Source: Hahella chejuensis KCTC 2396
Lineage (GTDB): Bacteria; Pseudomonadota; Gammaproteobacteria; Pseudomonadales; Oleiphilaceae
NCBI RefSeq assembly: GCF_000012985.1
Contig: NC_007645.1
Coordinates: forward strand, 1,778,501 to 1,842,500
Direction: 5' to 3'
Length of the DNA stretch: 64,000 nt
Part shown: piece by piece, positions 35,268 to 45,456 of the stretch
How positions within the stretch are numbered: position 1 is the stretch's first letter
Layout of the letters: every line of letters begins with the position of its first letter
The notes under the pieces: generated by a model
What the model was told of the DNA's origin: nothing
Databases searched by the model: none
What the model saw: the letters and a program-made list of their open reading frames with translations, nothing else
Program-made: the position numbers and the translations under genes

Positions 35268-36884
35268 TCACCAGGGTTCAGCGGGAAAGTTAACGGGGGT
35301 TAAAATCGTGTTTTCCGGCGTTTTGAGCGGGTGAGGGTAATCTAGAGTGTAATGCAGGCCGCGGCTTTCTTTGCGCTGAATCGCCGAGCAGATAATCAGG
35401 TCTGCGACCGTCACCAGATTACGCAGTTCAAGCAGGTCATTGGATACCTTGTAGTTGCTGTAATACTCGCGGATTTCCTGATGCAATAAGTCTACGCGAT
35501 GCTTGGCGCGTTGCAGGCGTTTGTTGGTTCGCACGATGCCGACATAGTCCCACATGAAGCGGCGCAGCTCGTCCCAGTTATGTGAGATCACAACGTCTTC
35601 GTCAGAATCTGTTACCTGACTTTCGTCCCAGGAAGGAGCGGGCGGCGGCGCAGGCGTGTGTGCGATACGGCTGACGATGTCCTCGGCGCAGGATTTCCCA
35701 AACACCAGACACTCCAGCAAGGAGTTGCTGGCCATGCGGTTGGCTCCGTGGAGTCCGGTAAAGGCGGTTTCACCTACGGCGTAAAGAGAGTTCAGGTCCG
35801 TGCGGCCGGCGCTGTCGGTAACCACTCCTCCACAGGTGTAGTGGGCGGCGGGAACCACGGGAATAGGTTCTTTAGTGATATCAATGCCGTAAGACAGGCA
35901 GCGTTGATGCACTGTGGGGAAGTGCCCGAGGATGAAATCTTTGTCTTTATGGCTGATGTCCAGGTACAGGCAGTCTGCGCCGAGACGCTTCATTTCGTGG
36001 TCGATGGCGCGGGCGACGACATCACGTGGGGCGAGTTCTTCGCGCTCGTCAAACTGAGCCATGAAGCGCTTGCCGTTGGGCAGTAAAAGCTTGCCGCCCT
36101 CGCCGCGAACAGCCTCTGTTATCAGAAAGGATTTCGCCTGGGGGTGATAAAGGCAAGTCGGGTGAAATTGATTGAACTCCATGTTGCCCATGCGACAGCC
36201 TGCGCGCCAGGCCATCGCGATGCCGTCGCCTGTCGCCACGTCAGGATTGCTGGTATAGAGATAGACTTTGCTGGCGCCGCCCGTGGCGAGCACCACAAAT
36301 TTGGCGCGGAACAACTCCACATGACTGGTTTTCTTGTTCAGCACATAGGCGCCGACACAGCGGTTTCCGGGAAGAAACAATTTGCTATGGGTGATCAGGT
36401 CGATGCCGACGCGGTCTTCGAATATTTCAATATTGGCTTTTTCACGGGCGCGATCGGCCAGTGAGCCTGATACTGCACGGCCGGTGGCGTCTGCGGCGTG
36501 AACAATTCGGCGATGGCTATGTCCGCCTTCCTTGGTAAGGTGGTATTTCTGTGTGGATTCTTCGGATTCTTCCGTATCGAACTGCACCCCCTGGGAAATG
36601 AGCCATTCTATCGCCTCACGGCCATGCTCAACGGTGAAGCGCACGCTATCTTTGTCGCATAGCCCGGCGCCCGCCACCAGGGTGTCCTGCAGGTGGGATT
36701 CAGTACTGTCGTCATCGTCCAGCACCGCTGCGATGCCGCCCTGCGCCCAAAGTGTGGAACCGCTTTTGAGTTCTGTCTTGGACAATACCGCCACTCTTAA
36801 ATCGGCAGGAAGATTCAGGGCGACGGTAAGGCCAGCGGCGCCGCTGCCGATAATGAGAACATCGTGTTCGAAGCTTAAACTCAT
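35268..36884 (-). CDS. nadB: L-aspartate oxidase
   Basis: A 538-residue flavoprotein of the succinate dehydrogenase/fumarate reductase type. The FAD-binding [11 protein letters not shown], the [15 protein letters not shown] loop, HPTCLYHP, the [15 protein letters not shown] segment with catalytic Arg, and [17 protein letters not shown] are visible. It oxidises aspartate to iminoaspartate, the first step of NAD synthesis. It diverges from rpoE, the common gammaproteobacterial arrangement. Confidence 0.97.
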   Translation of the reverse strand: MSLSFEHDVLIIGSGAAGLTVALNLPADLRVAVLSKTELKSGSTLWAQGGIAAVLDDDDSTESHLQDTLVAGAGLCDKDSVRFTVEHGREAIEWLISQGVQFDTEESEESTQKYHLTKEGGHSHRRIVHAADATGRAVSGSLADRAREKANIEIFEDRVGIDLITHSKLFLPGNRCVGAYVLNKKTSHVELFRAKFVVLATGGASKVYLYTSNPDVATGDGIAMAWRAGCRMGNMEFNQFHPTCLYHPQAKSFLITEAVRGEGGKLLLPNGKRFMAQFDEREELAPRDVVARAIDHEMKRLGADCLYLDISHKDKDFILGHFPTVHQRCLSYGIDITKEPIPVVPAAHYTCGGVVTDSAGRTDLNSLYAVGETAFTGLHGANRMASNSLLECLVFGKSCAEDIVSRIAHTPAPPPAPSWDESQVTDSDEDVVISHNWDELRRFMWDYVGIVRTNKRLQRAKHRVDLLHQEIREYYSNYKVSNDLLELRNLVTVADLIICSAIQRKESRGLHYTLDYPHPLKTPENTILTPVNFPAEPW

Positions 36885-36993
36885 AGCCTTTGCGTGACTC
36901 CAGCAATCAGGAAAAAACAGCCAGGAAAAAGGACCGGATAGTGGTTGGGCCCAAGCAGAATAGCTGAATATACTAACATTAATGGCTAAGAGT

Positions 36994-37020
36994 GAACTAT
37001 CCGAAAAAAGTTGTGTCTAT
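36994..37020 (+). promoter_or_regulatory. Sigma-E/AlgU-type promoter of rpoE
   Basis: GAACTA (36994-36999), exactly 16 bp, then TCTAT (37016-37020). This fits the GAACTT-N16-TCTNA consensus of RpoE/AlgU promoters with one mismatch in the -35 hexamer, so the operon should be autoregulated. It lies 121 bp before the rpoE start. Confidence 0.75.
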
Positions 37021-37140
37021 AGGGCTATGCAATCAACTTTTATAGACGCAGCAAACGGTGGTTCTTTTATGTCAGTGCAGGTTTTGACCGCTCTTGAATC
37101 AACGCGTGGTCGCGCTGAATTACTGGATAATAAGGAAAAT

Positions 37141-37737
37141 ATGAGCGCTCCTAACAAGACGACAGACCAACAATTGGTTGAGCGGGTTCAGCGCGGTGAC
37201 AAGCGCGCCTTTGACATGCTGGTGGTGAAGTACCAAAGCAAGGTCATGGCGATTATCGCCCGTTATATTCGCGATCACCACGAAGTGATGGATGTTGCGC
37301 AGGAAGCGTTTATCAAAGCTTATAAGGCGCTCGCTAATTTTCGCGGCGAGAGTGCGTTTTACACATGGCTTTACCGTATCGCCATTAATGCGGCGAAAAA
37401 TCATCTTATGGCTCAAGGGCGTCGCCCGCCAGGGGAGGACGTGGACGCCGACGACGCGGTTTTATATGAGGGCGGCTCTGCCTTGAAAGATATTGACTCC
37501 CCCGAGCGCCAGGTGCACCGCGATCAGGTTAAGCAGGCGATATTCCAAGCCTTGGATGAGCTGCCGGAAGACTTACGCTCAGCCCTGACGCTGCGTGAGT
37601 TCGATGGCCTCAGCTATGAAGAGATAGCAGAAATCATGCAGTGTCCAGTGGGCACGGTGCGATCGAGGATTTTCAGAGCCCGGGATGCGGTGGATGCGCG
37701 AATCGCGCCAATGTTGGAACAGAAAATGCGCGCCTGA
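37141..37737 (+). CDS. rpoE: RNA polymerase sigma factor RpoE (AlgU)
   Basis: A 198-residue ECF sigma factor. From ATG 37141 the protein begins MSAPNKTTDQQLVERVQRGD, the usual start; the open frame further upstream overlaps the autoregulatory promoter and is not coding. Region 2 (DVAQEAFIKAYKALANFRG, FYTWLYRIAINAAKNHL) and region 4 (LREFDGLSYEEIAEIMQCP) are clear. It directs the envelope-stress response and is held by RseA, encoded next. Confidence 0.96.
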   Translation: MSAPNKTTDQQLVERVQRGDKRAFDMLVVKYQSKVMAIIARYIRDHHEVMDVAQEAFIKAYKALANFRGESAFYTWLYRIAINAAKNHLMAQGRRPPGEDVDADDAVLYEGGSALKDIDSPERQVHRDQVKQAIFQALDELPEDLRSALTLREFDGLSYEEIAEIMQCPVGTVRSRIFRARDAVDARIAPMLEQKMRA

Positions 37738-37855
37738 GATAGGCGCAAAACGAATGGGAGCTGGAACTCCGGGAATCCCGGAGTTGGCGAAATGAAAAGT
37801 ATTATAGAGAGACCGGAGCGGCGCACAGGCCCCGGGTTTGCAGAGGTTGACGGTT

Positions 37856-38488
37856 ATGAATGAACGACTGAAAGAATCTATGTCCGCGCTCCTGGATGGA
37901 GAAGCGGATGAGTTGGAGGTGCGCCGGATACTGGCGCAGTCCCACGATGAAGAAGTGATGGCGACCTGGAGTCGGTATCAGCGTGTTCGCGATGAGCTCC
38001 ACGAAGAAGCAGCGCAATGGGCGCATGTTGATCTGCGGCAGGGTATTTGGTCTGCGCTGGAGAAAGAAGAGGGCGTTGATCGCAGTGAGAGCGTTGTAGA
38101 AGGTGAAGTCGCGCCGGAAGAAGCCCGTGTTGGCGGCGGTTGGTGGCGGGGCGTTGCTGTTGCTGCATCGGTTGCTTTCGCCGCGGTGTTTATGGTGGAG
38201 TTTTCTGGCGGGCCAGGCTCCACGCAGCCTGCGCCTGCTGTCGCCAGCGGACAACAGATTGCGCCTTCACTGAATGTTAACGGCGCCGGTTCCCATTTGG
38301 TGGCTGATTCCAGTGCGGAAAGCGAAGACGCGATTCCATTCTCCGCAGAGCATGCGAGCAGGTTGAACGCGTATTTAATGAAGCATGCTGAGCAGGCTGC
38401 ATTGAACGGCTCGCAGGTTATTTCTCCCTATGCCCGTTTGAGCGCCTTTGAGGCAGTAGAAGGGCAGGGAACAGAGCAACGCAGGTAA
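37856..38488 (+). CDS. rseA: Anti-sigma factor RseA (MucA)
   Basis: 210 residues from ATG 37856 (MNERLKESMSALLDGEADE). The N-terminal cytoplasmic domain binds the sigma factor; one transmembrane segment follows near 98-114 (WRGVAVAASVAFAAVFMV); the periplasmic part is Ala/Ser-rich and ends in a MucA-like LMKHAEQAALNGSQVISPYARL segment, where RseB would bind. Stress-triggered proteolysis should release RpoE. Confidence 0.93.
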   Translation: MNERLKESMSALLDGEADELEVRRILAQSHDEEVMATWSRYQRVRDELHEEAAQWAHVDLRQGIWSALEKEEGVDRSESVVEGEVAPEEARVGGGWWRGVAVAASVAFAAVFMVEFSGGPGSTQPAPAVASGQQIAPSLNVNGAGSHLVADSSAESEDAIPFSAEHASRLNAYLMKHAEQAALNGSQVISPYARLSAFEAVEGQGTEQRR

Positions 38489-38491
38489 GCA

Positions 38492-39520
38492 ATGAAACGG
38501 GTAATTTGTAAATTGGCGGCGATCAAGGATGATGTCCGGCAGTGGAGCCTGGTCTCGCTTCTGGCGTTAATCTCTCTGGTTTCCGCCCCAGCGCAGGCTT
38601 CGGGGCCGCAAGAGTGGCTGCAGCGAATGCTGGAGGCGCGTCAGGAACTCTCCTACCGTGGCGCATTTATCTACAGTCGTGGCGATGAAATGAGTTCTAT
38701 GAAGGTCTTTCATCGTACGCAGGATGGCGTAGAAAAAGAGCGTTTGGTGGCCATGGACGGTGAGATGAGGGAGATCATTCGAGACGGAGACATGCTGATT
38801 TGCGTGTTTCCCGGCGGCAAACAGGTTCGACTGGAGCAGGCCGCATATACTGGGCCTTTTCCTGGGGCGGTATTGAACGGCGGCTCGGATGTCCACTCGG
38901 TCTACGAGTTGAGAATGGCTGGTGAGGAACGAGTGGCGGGCCATGACGTACTAAAAATGGCGGTTATGGCCAAGGACCAGTATCGCTACAGCTATTACCT
39001 GTGGCTGGAAAAAAATTCGGGTATGCTGCTGAAATCCCTCCTGACCAACCGTAAGGGAGAAGTGTTAGAGCATTTCCAATACACGGTGTTGGAGTTGGGA
39101 GCTCAAGTGACGGATCAGGAACTGGCGCCTTCAATGCCCAAGGCGGATGTTAAATCCGTCAAGCCGGAGCAAGAAGAGGCTCCAGACGCGCTGCCCGAAC
39201 AATGGACGCCAGCGTGGCTTCCGAAAGGGTTCAGCATGTCGCCTAATGTGACCAAACGCAATGACGTTATGCCTGGAGATATGCGCACGCAGGTATACGG
39301 CGATGGTTTGACCATGTTCAGCATATTTGTCGAAGAGAACAATCCCCAGGCCATGCCGGAAGGGGCTTCGCGCATGGGAGCTACCACTGCTTATTCGAAA
39401 CATATTAAACAGGGTGATATGACTTACGTTATCACCGTTGTGGGCGAAGTGCCCATTGAGACGGTCAAGCGGGTGGCGGATAATATGAAATCAAGTCCAT
39501 CCGCTGGAGACGCGTCTTGA
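38492..39520 (+). CDS. rseB: Sigma-E regulatory protein RseB (MucB)
   Basis: 342 residues. A signal peptide ends near APAQAS. The N-terminal LolA-like domain (LSYRGAFIYSRGDEMSSMKVFH) and the smaller C-terminal domain (WLPKGFSMSPNVTKR, YGDGLTMFSIFVEE) are both present. RseB binds the periplasmic tail of RseA and protects it from DegS. It starts 3 bp after rseA and overlaps rseC by 4 bp. Confidence 0.95.
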   Translation: MKRVICKLAAIKDDVRQWSLVSLLALISLVSAPAQASGPQEWLQRMLEARQELSYRGAFIYSRGDEMSSMKVFHRTQDGVEKERLVAMDGEMREIIRDGDMLICVFPGGKQVRLEQAAYTGPFPGAVLNGGSDVHSVYELRMAGEERVAGHDVLKMAVMAKDQYRYSYYLWLEKNSGMLLKSLLTNRKGEVLEHFQYTVLELGAQVTDQELAPSMPKADVKSVKPEQEEAPDALPEQWTPAWLPKGFSMSPNVTKRNDVMPGDMRTQVYGDGLTMFSIFVEENNPQAMPEGASRMGATTAYSKHIKQGDMTYVITVVGEVPIETVKRVADNMKSSPSAGDAS

Positions 39521-39951
39521 TATTGGAAACCGGGAAAGTCGTTGCCGTTGGCGACCATGAAGTCTGGGTAAGGACTATCCGGGAGTCCGTGTGTCAGAGC
39601 TGCTCGGCCCGGAAGGGCTGTGGTTCTCGGCTTCTTAATCAGATGAGTAATGGCGCATCCACCCAGATCAAAGTAGCGAAAACATTTGATGTTGAAGTCG
39701 GTGACGAAGTGGAAATCGGTGTGGCCGAACAGGCCTTGCTCAACGCCTCCCTGCTGGTTTATCTGACGCCCTTGGTTGCCATGATGATTTTGGCTGGAGT
39801 CAGTCGCTCATTATTGCATTGGCCCGATCTTGGCGTCGCCCTGGCGGGCTTGTCAGGACTGGGCTTAGGCTTTGTTTTTGTTAAAATCTTGTCATCAAGG
39901 CTGTCTTGCAATCCCACCTACCATCCCCAATTATTACGCAAGCTTTGTTAA
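39517..39951 (+). CDS. rseC: Sigma-E positive regulator RseC (MucC)
   Basis: 144 residues with the N-terminal four-Cys cluster motif CQSCSARKGCG after ESV, then two transmembrane segments (about 72-93 and 103-122) and a polar tail. RseC proteins are linked to SoxR reduction and sigma-E control; the Cys set may bind an Fe-S cluster. It begins with TTG 39517 at a 4-bp overlap with rseB; the protein starts MILETGKVVAVGDHEVWV. Confidence 0.92.
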   Translation: MILETGKVVAVGDHEVWVRTIRESVCQSCSARKGCGSRLLNQMSNGASTQIKVAKTFDVEVGDEVEIGVAEQALLNASLLVYLTPLVAMMILAGVSRSLLHWPDLGVALAGLSGLGLGFVFVKILSSRLSCNPTYHPQLLRKLC

Positions 39952-40101
39952 GCGTCGTATAGCCTAGTTCCAATTATCTAAAGGGAATCTGACGCCATTA
40001 TGTGAGCCGAGAGGCGTTAGCTCGTTTGGTTGGAGCGCCTGGGTCAAACGACAGAGCCCACGGTGGGCGTGGGTGATTTGGGTAACCAAGTGGAGTTGCA
40101 T

Positions 40102-41511
40102 ATGAAGGTTTGTCAGAAATATACGGCGGTTTTGCTGGTCTGGTTGAGCGCCGTTGTCAGTATGCGGGCGGGGGCTGTTGATTTACCTGATTTCACGGGG
40201 TTGGTGGAGAGAACTTCACCGGCGGTGGTGAACATAAGCACCGTACGTAAAGTTGGAGACGATAGCGCTCAGTATTATTTTGGCGGCCCTGAACAAGACC
40301 AGATACCTGAATTCTTTCGCCATTTCTTTGGTGATCCATACCGTCGCAGAGGTCCGCAGGAAGCCCAATCCACAGGATCTGGCTTTATCGTATCCAAAGA
40401 TGGCTACATCCTTACCAACAATCATGTTGTTGCGGGCGCTGATGAAATTTTTGTCCGGCTTATGGACCGTCGCGAGCTGACGGCGAAGCTGATCGGATCT
40501 GATGAGAAGTCGGATTTGGCGGTTTTGAAAGTGGAAGCTGACGATCTGCCGGTTCTTAATTTAGGCAAGTCTTCTGAGTTAAAGGTGGGTGAATGGGTCG
40601 TCGCCATCGGCTCTCCTTTTGGATTTGAGTATACGGTGACGGCGGGCATTGTCAGCGCTAAGGGGCGCAGCTTGCCGAATGAGAATTACGTGCCTTTTAT
40701 TCAGACTGACGTAGCTATTAATCCCGGTAACTCTGGCGGGCCGTTGTTTAACCTCGAAGGGGAGGTCGTCGGCATCAACTCTCAGATCTATACCCGCTCA
40801 GGGGGCTTTATGGGGGTTTCTTTTGCGATTCCCATCGATGTTGCGCTGGATGTAATGAATCAACTGAAAGACACCGGTGCGGTCAAGCGCGGCTGGTTGG
40901 GTGTGTTGATACAGGAAGTAAACAAGGATTTGGCTGAATCCTTCAATCTGAACAAGCCGCGCGGCGCATTGGTGGCGCAGGTCATGAAAGGCTCTCCCGC
41001 CGACAAGGCCGGCTTGCAGCCTGGGGATGTCATCGTCAGCTACAACGGCAATGAGATTGGGCTATCCTCTGAGTTGCCGCATCTGGTGGGGCGCACCTCA
41101 CCGGGACAGAAAGCGAGTATGAAAGTTGTGCGTCGTGGCGATGAAATGGATGTTGCTGTCGAGATCGGCCAGTTGCCGGCGGACGACAACGGGGTCGCCA
41201 GTGTGCCGGCAGGCCAGACCGCGCCTCAGAACAACGCTCTCAACTTGCAGGTCCGCGATCTGACGGATGAGGAGAAAGAGAGTATGCAGGTGGCGGGAGG
41301 CGTCATGGTGGCGCAAGTATTCCCAGGGCCTGCGGCGACAGCCGGAATTCAGCCTAATGATGTGATCAGCAGCATCAATAATAAAGATGTAGAGACAGTC
41401 GCGCAGTTCCATGAAGTGGTTGAGAAGCTGCCGGTTGGCAAGTCGCTGCCAGTACTGATTATTCGTCAGGGCAACCCAGCCTTCATTGTGTTGAAGTTGA
41501 ACAATAAATAG
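40102..41511 (+). CDS. mucD: Periplasmic serine protease/chaperone of the DegP (MucD) family
   Basis: 469 residues from ATG 40102 (GGAG ribosome binding site). A signal peptide ends near SMRAGA; the trypsin-like domain has the triad His108 (TNNHVVAG), Asp138 (SDLAVL) and Ser211 (GNSGGPLF), followed by two PDZ domains (about 265-355 and 385-465, the second at GVMVAQVFPGPAATAGIQ). It degrades or refolds damaged envelope proteins. Its position directly after rseC matches algU-mucA-mucB-mucC-mucD of Pseudomonas. 150 bp separate it from rseC without an obvious own promoter. Confidence 0.96.
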   Translation: MKVCQKYTAVLLVWLSAVVSMRAGAVDLPDFTGLVERTSPAVVNISTVRKVGDDSAQYYFGGPEQDQIPEFFRHFFGDPYRRRGPQEAQSTGSGFIVSKDGYILTNNHVVAGADEIFVRLMDRRELTAKLIGSDEKSDLAVLKVEADDLPVLNLGKSSELKVGEWVVAIGSPFGFEYTVTAGIVSAKGRSLPNENYVPFIQTDVAINPGNSGGPLFNLEGEVVGINSQIYTRSGGFMGVSFAIPIDVALDVMNQLKDTGAVKRGWLGVLIQEVNKDLAESFNLNKPRGALVAQVMKGSPADKAGLQPGDVIVSYNGNEIGLSSELPHLVGRTSPGQKASMKVVRRGDEMDVAVEIGQLPADDNGVASVPAGQTAPQNNALNLQVRDLTDEEKESMQVAGGVMVAQVFPGPAATAGIQPNDVISSINNKDVETVAQFHEVVEKLPVGKSLPVLIIRQGNPAFIVLKLNNK

Positions 41512-41537
41512 GCCCAGTTCTGATTGGCCGAGGCAGG

Positions 41538-41580
41538 CGGCCGGGTTTCTTAAGATGAAGCCCGGCCGTTGCTCGTTTTA
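41538..41580 (+). terminator. Probable terminator of the rpoE-mucD operon
   Basis: A 12-bp stem (CGGCCGGGTTTC/GAAGCCCGGCCG, one G-T pair) with a 7-nt loop, 27 bp behind mucD, followed by a T-rich but interrupted stretch ending TTTTA. Confidence 0.65.
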
Positions 41581-41712
41581 CTGGAGAGAAAGCGGCGTTT
41601 CTCCCAATATCGGTGTGAATTCTGAGGGTATTTTGTTAATTCGCTGCAATTTACTCGGCGGAGCTGTTAAAATTTCGCCGCCTTCAACTTTGAATCTGAG
41701 TGACAGTAGTCC

Positions 41713-43512
41713 GTGAGTAAACTCAACCACATTAGAAATTTTTCTATCATTGCCCACATCGATCATGGCAAGTCCACTTTGGCTGACCGCTTTATTCAAT
41801 ATTGCGGTGGCTTATCTGATCGGGAAATGTCCGAACAGGTGCTCGACTCAATGGATATCGAGCGGGAGCGGGGCATTACTATTAAAGCCCAGAGCGTAAC
41901 GCTCTATTACGACGCAAAAGATGGGTCCCGTTATCAGTTGAATTTCATCGATACTCCCGGACACGTGGACTTCTCATATGAGGTGTCTCGTTCTTTGGCT
42001 GCCTGTGAAGGCGCATTGCTGGTGGTTGACGCCGCGCAAGGCGTTGAGGCGCAGTCCGTGGCGAACTGTTATACCGCCATCGAAATGGGGCTGGAAGTTA
42101 TTCCCATTCTGAACAAGATGGACCTGCCGCAGGCGGAGCCGGCGCGGGTGCGTCATGAGATCGAAGAGATTATCGGCATTGACGCCGCGGGCGCCGTAGA
42201 AGCCAGCGCCAAAGCCGGTATGGGCATTCAAGAGAGCCTGGAGCAAATTGTTCAACTGGTGCCGCCGCCGGAAGGAGACCCTGACGCCCCGTTACAGGCT
42301 CTTATTATTGACTCTTGGTTTGATAATTATCTGGGCGTTGTGTCCTTGGTCCGGGTTAAGAACGGAACGCTGAATAAAGGCGATAAAATTCTGATTAAGT
42401 CGACCAAGACTCAGGAGTTGGTGACTTCCATTGGCGTGTTTACGCCAAAGCGTACCGAAACCGGCTGCCTTAAAGCGGGTGAAGTGGGTTATGTCATCGC
42501 GGGCATTAAAGATATACACGGCGCTCCCGTCGGCGACACCATCACTCTGGCGAAAACGCCTGACGTGGCCTCTTTGCCGGGATTCAAGCGTGTACAACCT
42601 CAGGTATACGCTGGCGTATTCCCGGTCAGTTCTGATGACTACGAAGATTTCCGTGACGCACTGGACAAGTTGACGCTTAACGATGCGTCATTGTTCTTCG
42701 AGCCCGAAACCTCTGACGCTTTGGGGTTTGGTTTCCGCTGCGGCTTCCTGGGAATGCTGCATATGGAAATCATCCAGGAGCGTTTGGAGCGGGAATATGA
42801 TCTGGATCTGATCACCACGGCGCCGACGGTAGTCTATGAAGTGCTGACCAAAAAGAATGAAGTCATTAAAGTCGACAACCCTTCCAGGCTGCCGGACCCT
42901 GGTTTTATCGAGGAAATGCGTGAGCCTATCGTTGAGGCGAATATTCTTGTGCCGCAGGCTTATCTTGGCAACGTCATCTCCCTTTGCGTAGAAAAGCGCG
43001 GCGTGCAGAAAAATATGCAGTTCCTGGGGAACCAGGTCGCGCTGTCCTATGAATTGCCGATGGGGGAAGTTGTCCTGGACTTCTTTGATCGACTCAAGTC
43101 GGTAAGCCGTGGCTATGCGTCTTTGGATTACCACTTTGTTCGTTTCCAGGCAGCCAATCTGGTGCGTCTGGATATTCTGATCAATGGCGATAAAGTCGAT
43201 GCGTTGGCGCTTATCGTTCACCGCGACAACGCGGCCTCGCGAGGGCGCCTGCTGACAGAAAAAATGAAAGAGCTGATTCCTCGTCAAATGTTCGACGTGG
43301 CGATTCAGGCGGCTATCGGTGGACAAATTGTATCGAGAACTACCGTCAAGGCCTTGCGCAAGAACGTATTGGCCAAATGCTATGGCGGCGACGTTTCACG
43401 GAAGAAAAAGCTTTTGCAGAAGCAGAAAGAAGGTAAGAAACGTATGAAGCAAGTGGGTAGCGTTGAAATTCCACAAGACGCGTTTCTCGCCGTGCTGAAG
43501 GTCGATAAATAA
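41713..43512 (+). CDS. lepA: Elongation factor 4 (LepA), ribosome-associated GTPase
   Basis: 599 residues starting at GTG 41713. G motifs AHIDHGKST, the switch [20 protein letters not shown] and NKMDLP are present, followed by EF-G-like domains and the LepA-specific C-terminal domain ending [10 protein letters not shown]. It binds ribosomes and back-translocates or aids initiation-stage assembly. It starts the lepA-lepB-DUF4845-rnc-era-recO cluster. Confidence 0.98.
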   Translation: MSKLNHIRNFSIIAHIDHGKSTLADRFIQYCGGLSDREMSEQVLDSMDIERERGITIKAQSVTLYYDAKDGSRYQLNFIDTPGHVDFSYEVSRSLAACEGALLVVDAAQGVEAQSVANCYTAIEMGLEVIPILNKMDLPQAEPARVRHEIEEIIGIDAAGAVEASAKAGMGIQESLEQIVQLVPPPEGDPDAPLQALIIDSWFDNYLGVVSLVRVKNGTLNKGDKILIKSTKTQELVTSIGVFTPKRTETGCLKAGEVGYVIAGIKDIHGAPVGDTITLAKTPDVASLPGFKRVQPQVYAGVFPVSSDDYEDFRDALDKLTLNDASLFFEPETSDALGFGFRCGFLGMLHMEIIQERLEREYDLDLITTAPTVVYEVLTKKNEVIKVDNPSRLPDPGFIEEMREPIVEANILVPQAYLGNVISLCVEKRGVQKNMQFLGNQVALSYELPMGEVVLDFFDRLKSVSRGYASLDYHFVRFQAANLVRLDILINGDKVDALALIVHRDNAASRGRLLTEKMKELIPRQMFDVAIQAAIGGQIVSRTTVKALRKNVLAKCYGGDVSRKKKLLQKQKEGKKRMKQVGSVEIPQDAFLAVLKVDK

Positions 43513-43557
43513 GACAATTGCGGACTGAAAGCAATAAATACAAACTGAATAGGACAC

Positions 43558-44328
43558 ATGATGGACTTTGATTTCTCTTTGATTCTGGTTGTACTGACTC
43601 TGGTCTCAGGTCTGATTTGGTTGGGCTTTTGGCTGTATATAAAGGTCAGGACGCGTGGTGGAAGTAACGCGATGATCAAAGAGCCGGTTGTAGTGGAGTA
43701 TTCCCGGTCTTTTTTTCCAGTTTTGTTTTTGGTGTTGGTGGTTCGCTCCTTTCTCATTGAACCGTTCCAAATTCCGTCTCAATCCATGATGCCCACCCTG
43801 GAAGTAGGCGACTTCATCCTTGTTAACAAGTACTCCTATGGGCTGCGAGTTCCTGTATTGGGATACAAATTTCTGGACCTGGGAGAGCCGCAGCGTGGCG
43901 ATGTCATGGTGTTTCGTACGCCAGAGGATAACACCACCAACTACATAAAACGGGTGGTGGGCGTTCCTGGCGATACGGTGGAGTATAAGGACAAACAGCT
44001 TATCATCAATGGCGAGCCCGTGGATGAAAAGCTAATTGCAGCCCTTCCAGCAGGCGCTCCCAGAGAGCTCTATTACGAAGAACAACTGGGTGAAAAGCTG
44101 CACCGCATCATTAAGGAAAACTATTCAAACACAGGGCATGAAGGCAAATGGGTCGTGCCGGAAGGTAAGTATTTCATGATGGGCGACAATCGGGATCGCA
44201 GTAAGGACAGTCGTTATATCGGGCTGGTGCCGGATGAAAATATCGTCGGCAGGGCTTTTGCTATCTGGATGCACTGGGAAAAGTTCTTGTCATTACCCAC
44301 TTTTTCACGAGTTGGCTCGATACAATAA
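43558..44328 (+). CDS. lepB: Signal peptidase I
   Basis: 256 residues with two N-terminal membrane segments (about 4-26 and 57-74). The catalytic Ser is in PSQSMMPTL and the Lys in YIKRVVGVPGD; MGDNRDRSKDSRYIG is the conserved box E region. It cleaves signal peptides from exported proteins on the periplasmic face. The lepA-lepB order is standard. Confidence 0.97.
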   Translation: MMDFDFSLILVVLTLVSGLIWLGFWLYIKVRTRGGSNAMIKEPVVVEYSRSFFPVLFLVLVVRSFLIEPFQIPSQSMMPTLEVGDFILVNKYSYGLRVPVLGYKFLDLGEPQRGDVMVFRTPEDNTTNYIKRVVGVPGDTVEYKDKQLIINGEPVDEKLIAALPAGAPRELYYEEQLGEKLHRIIKENYSNTGHEGKWVVPEGKYFMMGDNRDRSKDSRYIGLVPDENIVGRAFAIWMHWEKFLSLPTFSRVGSIQ

Positions 44329-44410
44329 ATGCGCATTAGTGTAAAAACAGTGAGTTAACGTCTACTCTCTAGATAATATTGATTAATTAAGAGGATGGTA
44401 AGGAGTGAGT

Positions 44411-44779
44411 ATGCGCAAGAATCAACGGGGCGCTTCTATTCTCGTAATGTTGATTTGGGTGGTTGTCGGGATATCGGCTATTACGCTGGGTATTAAACTA
44501 GTCCCCATCTACATTGATGATTTTGCTGTGAAATCTTCATTAGAGGGGTTAAACAGAGAGGCTGACTTGGCGAGCTTGTCCAATGCTGAAATCCTATCGC
44601 GGCTGGATAAACATTTTATGGTTAACAACGTGCGCAACTTCGATAAGAAAAATATCAAGATAACTCGGGAAAATACCAAAATGCGCATAGATATCAATTA
44701 TGAGCAGCGTACGAATATCATTAAGAACATTGACGCCGCTGTTTCATTTCAACACCAATTGGAAGCCAATAATCAGTGA
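44411..44779 (+). CDS. DUF4845 membrane protein
   Basis: 122 residues from ATG 44411, five bases after AAGGAG. The start [20 protein letters not shown] is typical of DUF4845: a short basic N-terminus and one membrane segment with a type-IV-pilin-like look (RGAS), then a periplasmic domain. Function is unknown. It sits between lepB and rnc, as in Pseudomonas, and its stop overlaps the rnc GTG by 4 bp. Confidence 0.88.
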   Translation: MRKNQRGASILVMLIWVVVGISAITLGIKLVPIYIDDFAVKSSLEGLNREADLASLSNAEILSRLDKHFMVNNVRNFDKKNIKITRENTKMRIDINYEQRTNIIKNIDAAVSFQHQLEANNQ

Positions 44780-45456
44780 CAGCTAAGCTGGAAAGACTGC
44801 AGCGGGCGCTCGGATATACATTTAAAGAGCCCGCTTTGCTTACTTTGGCGCTTACCCACCGCAGCTTCGGTGGTCGTAATAATGAGCGCTTGGAATTTTT
44901 AGGGGACTCTGTCCTCAACTTTATTATTGCCGACTACCTCTTTGGCCGTTTTGAAGAAGCTCGGGAAGGGCAGTTGAGCCGTCTGCGCGCGCGAATGGTC
45001 AAAGGGGTGACTCTGGCGGAAATAGCCAGAGAATTTGATCTCGGCGAATATCTGCGATTGGGGTCAGGAGAGATGAAGAGCGGCGGTTTTCGTCGGGAAT
45101 CTATCCTGGCCGATGCGCTGGAGTCTATTATTGGGGCTATTTATCTGGATGCTGGCTTTGAAGTCTGCGCCGATAGAGTGTTGAACTGGTTTGAAGCGCG
45201 TTTGCAGAAGCTTAATCTAAAGGATACTCAGAAAGACTCCAAGACACGTTTGCAGGAATATCTGCAGGCGCGTCAGCTTAATCTGCCTCGCTACGAAGTT
45301 ATTTCAGTGCAGGGGGAAGCTCATGCTCAAACTTTCCATGTGCGTTGTGAAATAGACGGCCTGTCTGACGCAACGGAAGGGACCGGAAGCAGCCGGAGAG
45401 TGGCGGAGCAGAAAGCGGCGAAACAAGCCTTGTTGGCGTTAGGAGTGGATCAGTGA
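44776..45456 (+). CDS. rnc: Ribonuclease III
   Basis: 226 residues starting at GTG 44776. The catalytic signature [12 protein letters not shown] and the second acidic cluster [15 protein letters not shown] are present, followed by a double-stranded RNA-binding domain ([31 protein letters not shown]). It processes rRNA precursors and cleaves structured mRNAs. It overlaps era by 4 bp. Confidence 0.98.
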   Translation: MTAKLERLQRALGYTFKEPALLTLALTHRSFGGRNNERLEFLGDSVLNFIIADYLFGRFEEAREGQLSRLRARMVKGVTLAEIAREFDLGEYLRLGSGEMKSGGFRRESILADALESIIGAIYLDAGFEVCADRVLNWFEARLQKLNLKDTQKDSKTRLQEYLQARQLNLPRYEVISVQGEAHAQTFHVRCEIDGLSDATEGTGSSRRVAEQKAAKQALLALGVDQ

